Source of the DNA: Pterobdella sp. o SKG-2022
Taxonomy: Eukaryota; Annelida; Clitellata; Hirudinida; Piscicolidae
Reading direction: 5' to 3'
Assembly (NCBI GenBank): GCA_964035795.1
Contig: OZ038322.1
Span: forward strand, 720,950 to 784,949
DNA: 64,000 bases
Shown here: in pieces, positions 54,779 through 64,000 of the stretch
Layout of the letters: the number at the start of each line of letters is the position of its first letter
Numbering within the stretch: position 1 is the first letter of the stretch
The notes under the pieces: model-generated
Told to the model about the DNA's origin: nothing
The model's database searches: none
The model's input: the letters and a program-made list of their open reading frames with translations, nothing else
Position numbers and translations under genes: made by a program

Positions 54779-56334
54779 GAAGTTCTAAAATTTAATACAA
54801 AATAAAACCTCGTGATAATTTTGCGTGTTTTTTTATAATTTTTAAAATTAATTTAAATTTTTTGTGAAATAATTCTTAAACTTGATTGGTTGAAACAGAG
54901 ATGACTCCCAAATTTCATTTTTAACAAATAAATGAAAACACGCAGTTTATTCATCAACTCAGCTTTTATAACTCACAAGAACATTCTAGATTGACATTAA
55001 GTATTCAGAGAATTTGGTCGAATTACAAAAATTTTCAAGCTTAATTTTGAAATCTCCTGATATGCAAACCGTTGGAACATCAACTGATTAGTAATTTTTC
55101 ACGGTCCTTCAAGGGAAAAAGTCTATCAACGTGCAAAGATATTTTGAATTTCAGGATTCTTTGAGTTTGTAAAATATTTGAATATTTGAAACACTGAATC
55201 CACGTTTCTCAAATGCCATCTTGATTTTGACTCAAATTTCTGATGTTTCATGAATTTCAAATTTTAACAAATAGAAATAATTTGAGTTTTTAATAAAGTC
55301 CCAATATTATGCCAATAAAAAATCAGATTATAATTCAACACAATTTTTATTGCTGAAAAACTCGACACAAATTTGAGGAACACTTATCTAAGATGGCGGA
55401 TAATATTCGGAACTGATAACAGTGGAAGCTATTTTGGAGCTAGAAAGAAGGTAGACTGGCTTTCTGTCGTTTGTCAGGACTGAATATTTATACGCCAGTC
55501 ATCTAACTTGGTGAGTATAGGAATGCAATATCTGCCCTCTCACACTTGGGCAATGTTCTTTGCCGTTGTCAACTATGATCATCCGCCAAATGAGATCCTG
55601 GATGACAAGTGGAAAAGATGATGAGATGAAGGTCTAAAATTGGTCGATCTAATGCACTTGATTTGTTTGCAACATGAAATTAATAGCATATATAATGAAA
55701 TTTATCTTGAAATTAAGATTGGAAATTAACAATACAAGAAGTTCAAGGAATGGAAGTTAATTAAATTTTCTTTATAAAAAAATAAAATATTTCAAAGTAT
55801 GATTTTAAGAATGTAATTCTAAATATTTATTAGAAAAAGCTGTGAGTCCTTGTTTGTTTTGCTTATCAAATTCAATTCAATATAAATATGAATCCTCAAA
55901 ACAGAACGGAGTTTTTTTTTGTTGGATTCATATTTATTAATTAAATCATATTTTTCAAGAAAGATGAAAAAATAAAAATGGAGATGATGAAAAATAATTA
56001 TTATTATAACAATAAAAAAAAAAGATAATAATTTGTAATGGTTATACCATTAATAAAGACGAAAAATAATAGTATAAATAAGCAAGGTTTGTTGGTTTGT
56101 GTGTACTGTTGATAATATCAATAATAATTAATAATTACTCAAAATAATGACAATAATAAATTATTATTCAGAATAAAAATAATATTAAAAATAATTTGTC
56201 ACATAGTTTTTAATTTGTGAAATAAAAATTATTTAACAAATCAATAAAAAATGAATCAAAATAATATTTAGACAAAAGCTTTTTAGAAGCAACAGTCTAT
56301 TGGCTAAACACTTTCTCAAAGCTAACTATTTTAA

Positions 56335-56490
56335 CCATTCATCCATCATCTCCAACCATTCCTCCATCATCTCAAACCATTTCTCCATCATCTCCAACCA
56401 TTCCTCCATCATCTCAAACCATTCCTCCATCATCTCTAACCATTCCTCCATCATCTCCAACCATTCCTCCATCATCTCCAACCATTTCCA
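56335..56490. repeat. 21-bp tandem repeat, about 7 copies
   Basis: Units of AACCATTCCTCCATCATCTC plus one base. It encodes NHSSIIS on one strand and EMMEEWL on the other, which keeps frames open, but nothing around it suggests a gene. Confidence 0.9.
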
Positions 56491-56999
56491 GTTGTGTAGG
56501 TTTTGAAGCGCGTGTTGGAAGGAATCATAAGACAGAGTGTAGTGTTTAACGAAATGCAATGTACAAAAAGATGTTTCGCAGAGAAAAAATCTGTCTAACA
56601 CATTCCCTTTCTTTGCAGAATTTATTTTATGTTTTTTTAGGAATTTTTCTACTGCATCTGCTTATCACTGGAAGATAATTTTAGCAAGTATTTTAATAGG
56701 ATAAAAATTGAAGCGATTTTTCTCAAACTGTTGCAATAGCTTTGCCAAACTCTTCTTTCGATCTTGACACTATCCCTTCTTGTTCACTTTTTTGTGTTAC
56801 TGAGTCTGTGCCTTATAACGTCATGTCTAGGACACTTCTTCACGCTTGGTTAGTAAAAGTAATTTATACTAGAAACAAACACTATGGTTTATTGAGAAAC
56901 TTATTACACGAAGCTTTTCGTAAACATATCTTACATTGATAATATATTGATTTCCGACTATTTTACACGAAAAGTATTTTTGATTTTGCTTTTTGAAAG

Positions 57000-57425
57000 G
57001 TTCGTATATCGAAGCGCTTTGGTTCGTGGGTCTTATTTTTCGTACTTCTTAGTTTGAGTTGAATCAGAGCAACTACAAGATGATGGTCACTGCTGACGTC
57101 TGCACCTTTCCTCACTTTGACATCCTTAAGTGATCGCCTCCAATTCCATTGATTATTAGTCGATCTGGTTCCTAGCTCTATTATTGGGTAAGTAACAAAA
57201 AAGTTTGTGAAAATCTCGGTGAGAGAACAGGGTGTTTTTCACTACATGCTTGTTGTTGTAGCAAAATTCTAGCAGCTTCACACAATTTTCATTCATGAGA
57301 CTACATCCATGCTTCCCAATGACTCTTTTATTTCCTGTGTTGAAAGTTCCAATTTTCGAATTAAAGCCACATATGACAATAAATATGCCGTGCCAAGGTG
57401 TCATTTCTACTTCCACTTGTAGCAG
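57000..57425 (-). pseudogene. LINE endonuclease fragment
   Basis: The minus strand reads GFNSKIGTFNTGNKRVIGKH, MNENCVKLLEFC, NTLFSHRDFHK, then RRSLKDVKVRKGADVSSDHH and LVVALIQLKLR. This is the central and C-terminal part of an APE-type endonuclease (GDFNAxIG, SDHxLV motifs) from a LINE of the same broad type as the RT remnants at 13 and 51 kb. The GDFN aspartate reads G, and a break separates the two parts. It lies just upstream of NAA25. Confidence 0.85.
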
Positions 57426-57635
57426 TAAACCCGGATTTCAGGTATCCAGATTTTTGATAGCCAGCTGTATTTAGAGTCATTAAAAGTTTGAAAAACTTGC
57501 GTAAAATTTCAAAATTATAAATAATGTAAAAAGAATTTTTTTATTAAACTCCACAGCTGAAACAATTCTGACACAAAAATAACTTGAAGTCTCCCAAGCT
57601 CTCTGAACGATAATAGAGAAAAGTTCAACTTTAAA

Positions 57636-58876
57636 ATGTCTTCTAAAAAGCAGAATTTTGAGATAAATGATAGAAGAATAAAGCCCATCTATGGTATATC
57701 ATGAATTGTTTGCAAATATTATAATATTCTGTTTAATTATAAATTTTTAAAGACAGTCTGGACAATAATGAAAATAAAAGAGCATTGCAGGAAGCCGACA
57801 AACTATTGAAAAAAGATGCACATAATTTCACCGCTAAAGTAATTGTGTAAAAATTAAACTTCATGTTGATTTTTAGTTTTTTGTTACGTTGAATGAAAAC
57901 GATAATTTTATACAAACAATGTTGAAATAGTTTCACTTAGTCTAAACTTATAGAAAATAATGAATAATTTATTTGCATAAATGAAGTGATATTGTTAAAT
58001 TTTAAATTCAGGCATTAAAATCTTTGGCATTAGTGAGGTTATCAAGAAAAGGTGAAGCAAGAGCTTTATTGGAGGAATTTAAAAGCAAAGAAGATTTTGA
58101 TGAGAATTGTATTCATGCTCTTTATGCTGTCTATAAAGAAATGCATAACTGTCAGTTACTCATTTTCCATTTTGAAACTCATTCAATTATGACTATATGT
58201 TGTAATGTCATAATGTGAATGGTTTCAAATTATATAGTTATTTCTAACAAAATTTGATTTTCTTGATAAAAATTCAATCAGAAAATTTTCTAGAAGCTCA
58301 AAATTTCATTAATGTTAAAAATTAAATATTAATACAATGCTACACAGATCAAGAAATAGTTCACTTATATGAGCGACAAACAGAGAAGAAGAAAAATGAG
58401 AATAACATGGTGAGTTTGTTGATCGCATATTTGAGGGTCGAAGATTATGCCAACATGCAGAAAACAGTCATTTTCCTCCATAAACTCAACCCAAAGAACA
58501 ATAAATACACATTTTGGATGGTCACTTGCTATCTCTTGCAGGTTCTTTCAATGCATTCATCAGTGTTAAAATTTTCCATTATTTCAATTATTTAATATTC
58601 CATAGTATAAGCATTACCCACATGGTATGCAAGTAGGTCTACTAATAGGTCACTCTTACATGAGTTTTAGTTGCACATTTGATATGTAATAATTATTATC
58701 ATTGCTTAATGAAGTTCTGAACTTCAGACATTAAGTTGTGTGATGTCAAAAGAACATATCTATCCTTCTATCTATCTATCTGTCTATTTGTCTATATCTA
58801 TCCATCTATATATATATATATATATATCCATCTATATATATATATATATCCATCTATATATATATATATATATATA

Positions 58877-58912
<36 letters not shown>

Positions 58913-61900
58913 CATCCATCCATCCATCTATTTGTCTATCTATATATCTATTCATCTTCCATCTATCAATCTAATCACACAACCACACAGGCCAGCAAGT
59001 CCCCTTCAAACCCTCTTTTCCTCAAAATGGCTGACTCCTGGATGACTGAATGCAAGAAGAAGGGCAGTATCAAAACGTTTTCTGGTTTGTATGCAACATG
59101 CATTACGTGAATTTTTGTGTGGGAGGTTTTTGAGATATAAATGACACGAGTAGACTAAAATATAACTTAAGGTTGCATCATCAATACAAATCTTTAACAC
59201 AATTCAATATATACTGGTATACTCATATAAAAAATGAAACACACACAAACAATAAACAACCAAAACACAAAAACAATTAACAATCAAAACACACACAACT
59301 TCACAGAGATAATGTTGTACATAATGGTGCTAGAGAAGAATGGTAAGATGGCAGAGGCTTCCAAAGTGCTGAGAGGATCATTTGGAGGTGGGTGATGCTA
59401 TGGAGGTGATATCATTATTAGATGAAGGAGTGTTTGGTTATTGATTTTGTTTGGATGAAATACCACCATTATTATTAGAAGGCAGATATTGGATTTTTGT
59501 GGTGTGGTTAATATAATTATGAGTTTGTATAATGTTAAACTGCATCAAAATTAGCGCTTGTATTGCAAGTCAAGTTCAATTGATAACACTCAGTTGTGAT
59601 GGAAAGCTTACTTCCCTTCAGTCTATTAGCTTTAACAATGAAAATGTACAATTTATCAATTTTTGAAGATTTTCACGTCTATTTATGAAACTTTTAGTAT
59701 ATTAATATTGTAAAAATAGCTATATTATTCTATAAGTTTATCCTTATCACAAGGTTTTGTTGAACTTCAATATTATATCGGTTTCATCGTTACAAATAGA
59801 TTAAAACTAATAATAATCATAAAAAAAATCAATAATAAAAACGCTGATAGCTACACAACACCAATTGAAGATGTGCTGCAGAAAGAGGATGAGGTGAAGT
59901 ACATGACAGTGCTGCTTGATGTGTTAGTGAAACTCAAGCACTGGGACATTCTTCTCAAGTACGGCATGCCGTATGCATTCAAAGAGTTAGTGGCGGGGGT
60001 GTTTAGAGTTGGTTACTGCTGTCTGTGAACGTTGTCTCATGGCAGCCATGGTTTTTTAAACTTCATCTGGGACTTTTTTAGAGTCGCTTCATTTATATAT
60101 TAATTTATTATGAAAAAAGCAAACACTGTTTCATATTTTATTTGGAATTCGAAAAGCTTTGCATAAGGTAAACTCACATTATCAATTCCATAACAACGGC
60201 TCTACTTGTTAGGAATAACAAAACCTATGAGTATCATTTTTATCATACTACAAATATGTAAGCTGACTAACTTCACAAATCAAAATTCAAATAAACTTTT
60301 TCATATAATGTTTTCAACACAAATCACCACTTACCCTAGTATATAATTTCACACACATCTCCAACACTCACTGCTATAAAGGTTATATATAACTTTCCAA
60401 TAAACCCCACACTGATGGCAGGCCAGACGACTTTTTGTTGTTGGAGCTAATGATTTATGCGGTGCACAACCTGTGGCTGTCTGCTGCTGATGTTGCCTCT
60501 TCTCTGCTGTCAGGTGCTGTTTCCTTGCTTTATCACCATAAAAAAACCCTCAATATAGATTAACAAAAGTACTACTACTGATGATATAAGGGAATATTAA
60601 AAAAATTTTTTAGGATGTTATAAATATTTTTCAACAAAAACATTGGATTTGAAAATTTTCTAATTTATTGAGAAATAAAAGGTAGAAATTTTGATGAAGA
60701 TATGCTTACTGTGAACTTTTGCATATTGCCGTTCTCATTGTGATAAAATCCTCATGCAGGTGAGATGTATGAGAAGGTGGAGGTTGCGGTGAGGTCAGTG
60801 ATGAGGGGTGGTGAAGAGAAGTTTGACCTGGAAGAGCCCTGCATTTCATGGAAAAGACTCATCAGCTTTATTGGCCATCTTGTTTCTCGCACTAAAGGAG
60901 GTCTGTTGTGGGTGGGGTGATGCAGATGTTGTTGGAGTACTTGTGGGTAGGGTTTGTACTTGGTAGGGTTGTGTCTCAGTTGATGGTCTGAGTTGTGTGC
61001 ATGTTTGATCGAATCATTAAAAATGGTATTATAATAGAATATATTGAATATAATACAATGAAAGACTAATGAATTATTATTAGATTTCACTTGAATATAC
61101 GTGTTTTTAAAAAAAATTCTCACAATTAAAAAAAATTTTATAAAATTCAATATTGGATATTTTCAAAAAAATACAATAATACATAACAAAACAGTATAAC
61201 AACCACCCACACAGAAGCACATGGACGAGGAAGCAGACTGGCTTTGTTGCATGTTGTGGCAGTGATGAAACATCCTTTTACACCTCGGCTTTATAATGAG
61301 GATAAGAAAAGTTTTGAAGATGATGTGGTTGCTGAAGATGTTGCCCAGTGGGATGAGATTCTGGGTGGGTGGTATGGGGGGATGGAATGGTGGGTGTGAA
61401 GGAAAAAAAAATGTAATAAAGGTTAACGTTTAAAAAATGGTATTGATAATTATTACTAACGCTGCAGAATAAAAATTTTTTGTAAGCCATTAAGATGGAA
61501 CTAGAAAAAATTTTAAAGCTAATCACTTGCAAGTATTCAAAAGGATACACCAAGATCTTGAGGTGATCTGCATCCTCCGCAGTTAAGTGCATCTGCCATT
61601 TGGTAGATTACTACAAAATAAAGCGGGGATTATGGTGGTGTGGGTGGGAAGAGGTGGATATTTAAGGAGTTTGGTGAAAAAATATTGGGGTTTCAATGGT
61701 TCCATACTCATCATGGCTTATAACGAGACCCCGTCCAACCTATGCTAGCATGGAAACGAACGTAAAAGGATGATGATGGTGACGCTGATGATGATGATGA
61801 CGCTGATGATGATTGTTGTTGTTGAGCGCCAGCTTCCAAAGACTCTTCCGACACTCTTTGGAGCAAGTACCAAAAGAAACTTGCAGCTTTGAGTTGTTTG

Positions 61901-64000
61901 TGACTTGGTGAGCAGCAGCGATAAAAATGATGGATGAGTTCTCGAAATGCTTTGTGGTTGGAAGCTGACGTGGTTTAGAACCTCTTCGACACTCCTGTTG
62001 GAGTGCATACCCGGCACCACGAGAAGGTGGGTTCTTCCGCCGGCTGATGATGATGATGAGCTTGCATTGGTAATGTTTCCCATAATGGTTCATCTAACTA
62101 GAAAGCTCATAGAGAAAGCATATGAACAGTACCATTATGAAAGATAAGTCTTCATATTAAAGTAGTGTCAATAATCTAGGCTGATACTGTCTCTCTCAGC
62201 TACTGGAACATGCACAGCAGAAGAATCTAATCAAATTAATAAAATACTCGTTCATAACCCATCGATAATTCCCTGCTAATAAGCCACATTCCTCAGGACC
62301 ATTACTGTTGGAGCTGATAGTATTTTACGTGGAGGAGTATGGTAGCAAGCCATGCTGTTACAATGACATCAGAAGGTACATCAACATTGTGCCATCGAGT
62401 TTAGTCATCAAGGTGAGTGGTAATGTGGATGATGTGGTTGGTCTTCTAGAGGGTGGCGATGTGGATGGGGGGGTGGTGATGTGGATGATGTGGTCTTTTA
62501 GTGAGGGGTATAGGTTGTGGAGGGGTTTCTGTAGATGATGTTAATTATTTCAGAGGGTGAGTGGGTTGGAGTTGTTTTGTAAACGATGTTGTCATGAAAT
62601 TAATTTTAAAACTTATCTATTTCAACCCATACCTCATCAACCAGATGCTGAGGTCGATAAGGAAAGTTCTGGGCTTCACTGATAAGCGCACTGATATCCA
62701 CGCCATCACTGACGTAATATTCTCCTCATCATATTTATTGGCATCATTTTCATCATAGATATTTGTATATCATTCTCATTCTGCAACACCAGTGCTTTTG
62801 AAGCAAATTCTGTTAATAAATTGCGCGCTATAAAAATTTTATTAACTACCATCAAATTTATAATTGTTTAACTTATCATCAACATCCCATCTATTCTCAC
62901 CACCATCACACCAGGAGAAGTCAGTCAACAAGCACATCTTGATCTGCACAGTACACCAGCACTGCTTCTACACATGTCCATTCTACCGCATCTACCAGCC
63001 ATGTACCTCTGCAGACGATGAGTGTGAGGATAGCAGTCATTTGCTGCAGTACTACAAACATGCCTTGAAGTTCGGTTGGTTCTGGTGGATTTTTGTTTTA
63101 TTAAATAGGTATCCATCTTGTATTGAATATGTATTTATCATTGTATTAAATAAGTATCCATCCTCGTGTTGAATACGTATTTATCATTGTATTAAATAGG
63201 TATTTAATGTATTTATGTGTGGTGATTAGATGCACATATGATTGGATGGTTGGCTGTTGTTATTGGCGCTATATTCTTGTGTCGAACTAGCTTCTAGAAA
63301 TTTACATTTGAAGTACTGAACTTATTATATTTTGATTCAGTATGTTACTTTCGTTTATCGTTGTATTGGTTGATACATTCTAAAAGTTATTATTACTTGT
63401 ATCTTTTCCAAAAAATTTAATGTAATGTAATGCGGTATTTATGAAGCGCTTTTCTTTGTGATTCAAAATTTAATGTAGTGAAAACACTGTGGAACAGGTG
63501 TCGGCCCATGCGGAACTGAACCCGGTAATTAGCTTATTAGTCTAAGCTCAACAACTGAGCTATACGGGCCGACATAAAATCTGAAAATTGTTTAATACAT
63601 TCATTGAAAAGCAAAAGCTAGGATTTCGATAAGTAAGACCTTACAATAAAACGTCAGCCTACAACTATTTTAGATATTGCTTTCCATAGTAACTGAGTTA
63701 TAAGTGAAATAATACTATTTTAGAACATCGTATGTATCTTTTTTTTCGATAATTTTTCGTTTTTTTGGTCAAGAATGAGAGCTTTTAGCTACTAAATGAT
63801 TTTCTCAAACCAAAGTAAAAAGAGAAATTTTTAAACTCTATTAATTTTCATTATGAAGTTAACTGTGTAACATTTTCAAGTGTTACCCTGTTAACGAAGA
63901 GGTAGCTACTTCATGATGAAAACTGTTAGTGGTCAAAAATATTATTTATGTTATTTTGACGAATATAATACTATTATGTAAATATATACAGTTAATTATA
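57636..64000 (+). CDS. NAA25: NAA25 (NatB auxiliary subunit), 5' part, runs off the window
   Basis: NAA25/Mdm20 is the TPR-like auxiliary subunit of the NatB complex, which with NAA20 acetylates protein N-termini starting Met-Asp/Glu/Asn/Gln. Thirteen exons join in phase: 57636-57693 (start may shift by two bases), 57753-57838, 58012-58150, 58348-58541, 58991-59084, 59307-59387, 59871-59985, 60422-60513, 60760-60900, 61215-61364, 62297-62412, 62645-62713 and 62915-63074, about 498 aa. Family matches: [113 protein letters not shown]. Length and order agree with the first half of the human protein (972 aa). No further exon was found between 63075 and 64000, so the rest lies outside the window. 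Introns carry microsatellites and a mobile-element tail. Confidence 0.93.
58755..58940. repeat. (TCTA)n/(TA)n compound microsatellite
   Basis: About 185 bases of TATC/TCTA tetranucleotides and TATATA runs in intron 4 of NAA25, about 50 bases before exon 5. Open frames of Tyr-Ile-Ser repeats across it are artefacts. Confidence 0.95.
61690..62110 (+). repeat. Mobile-element tail with GATGAT repeat in NAA25 intron 10
   Basis: Contains AACGAGACCCCGTCCAACCT + ATGCTAGCATGGAAACGAAC + GTAAAAGGATGATGATGG, a tail phrase I associate with LINEs of molluscs such as cephalopods, followed by GATGATGACGCT repeats. About 300 bases of GC-richer sequence follow, including two minus-strand open stretches of 110-117 codons that share no recognisable domain. 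Confidence 0.5.
62155..62245 (+). repeat. Family D repeat, copy in NAA25 intron
   Basis: AAAGTAGTGTCAATAATCTA, then GGCTGATACTGTCTCTCTCA, then GCTACTGGAACATGCACAGC; diverged family D member. Confidence 0.6.
63075..63419. other. NAA25 intronic sequence
   Basis: Downstream of the last visible NAA25 exon. Contains a short duplicated phrase (GTATCCATCTTGTATTGAAT and ATCATTGTATTAAATAGGTA, repeated twice at about 55-base spacing). Nothing else is seen. Confidence 0.5.
63420..63575 (-). mobile_element. tRNA-derived SINE
   Basis: Reverse orientation copy: ATGTCGGCCCGTATAGCTCA + GTTGTTGAGC, damaged anticodon arm, B box GGGTTCAGTTCC, GCATGGGCCGACACCTGTTC, and tail GCGCTTCATAAATACCGCAT + TACATTACATTA. 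The join between head and body is shortened compared with other copies. Confidence 0.8.
63590..63660. repeat. Family A repeat
   Basis: ATACATTCATTGAAAAGCAA + AAGCTAGGATTTCGATAAGT + AAGACCTTACAATAAAACGT + CAGC, the ordered words of family A. Confidence 0.55.
63845..63930. repeat. Foldback end related to 54.5-kb element
   Basis: TTTTCATTATGAAGTTAACT and GTGTAACATTTTCAAGTGTT, then GTTAACGAAGAGGTAGCTAC + TTCATGATGAAAA: inverted ends with the TAACATTTTCAAGT core also found in the element at 54479-54778. Confidence 0.5.

Larger units (their letters stand above)
53461..56999. other. Spacer between aminotransferase-like gene and NAA25
   Basis: No complete gene is supported. Contents: a short unassigned open stretch at 53945-54045, a 300-bp foldback element at 54479-54778, and a 21-bp tandem repeat at 56335-56490. 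An 86-codon open stretch at 54243-54503 runs into the foldback element and is not recognised. Confidence 0.5.

Noticed and set aside
56300..56601. Open frames NHSSIIS repeats (+) and EMMEEWL repeats (-)
   Set aside because: A 21-base tandem repeat explains both frames; no supporting exon nearby.
58736..59110. Open frames of Tyr-Ile-Ser/Pro repeats
   Set aside because: They follow the TCTA/TA microsatellite in an NAA25 intron; the real exon (58991-59084) is in a different context with proper splice sites.
61740..62093. Two minus-strand open frames of 112-117 codons in NAA25 intron 10
   Set aside because: They overlap each other and a GATGAT repeat, and show no domain or splice support; most likely mobile-element sequence.
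7000..64000. CRISPR array, operon or prokaryotic defence system
   Set aside because: Introns, SINEs and LINEs show the window is animal nuclear DNA. The direct repeats present are minisatellites without unique spacers.

Overview
The window reads as nuclear DNA of an AT-rich multicellular animal. Genes have several to many GT-AG introns, most of them roughly 50 to 3000 bases. Conserved animal proteins are recognisable: a tubulin deglutamylase, NAA25, a kynurenine/aminoadipate aminotransferase relative, and MIF-family cytokines. The intergenic space holds tRNA-derived SINEs, LINE fragments, foldback elements and many microsatellites. Several LINE/SINE tails carry a GCGCTxTATAAATA motif, and one intron has a tail motif I associate with mollusc-type LINEs. 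A lophotrochozoan-type invertebrate is my guess; the species is not determined.

Layout, left to right. 1-3.1 kb: repeats and a collapsed LINE. 3.1-16 kb (- strand): a CCP1/AGTPBP1-type cytosolic carboxypeptidase gene whose catalytic half can be followed exon by exon in consistent phase; its 5' end is unclear. An intron of it holds a dead LINE reverse transcriptase. 19.06-25.94 kb (+): a complete signal peptide / WSC / four EGF / charged linker / WSC / EGF / transmembrane receptor-like gene (about 577 aa), with a LINE inside one intron. 26.9-29.5 kb (-): a two-exon gene for an unrecognised disordered protein (about 758 aa) with a repeated short motif. 33.17-35.8 kb (+): a divergent kinase-like gene with HGD and DFD in place of HRD and DFG. 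36.7-42.8 kb (-): three tandem MIF/D-dopachrome tautomerase-family genes with the same three-exon architecture. 44.8-53.46 kb (+): a 15-exon gene homologous to AADAT/KAT II, open throughout (about 413 aa) but with histidine where the PLP-binding lysine should be. 57.64 kb to beyond 63.07 kb (+): the 5' part of NAA25, the auxiliary subunit of the NatB N-terminal acetyltransferase.

The genes look like independent neighbours and show no operon-like arrangement. The items most worth a second look are the aminotransferase that has apparently lost its catalytic lysine while keeping an intact reading frame, the MIF array with graded loss of the active-site proline and lysine and one GC donor site, the kinase-like gene, and the unrecognised 758-aa protein. 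All exon calls were made by eye from splice signals, reading frame and remembered family motifs; no search was run.
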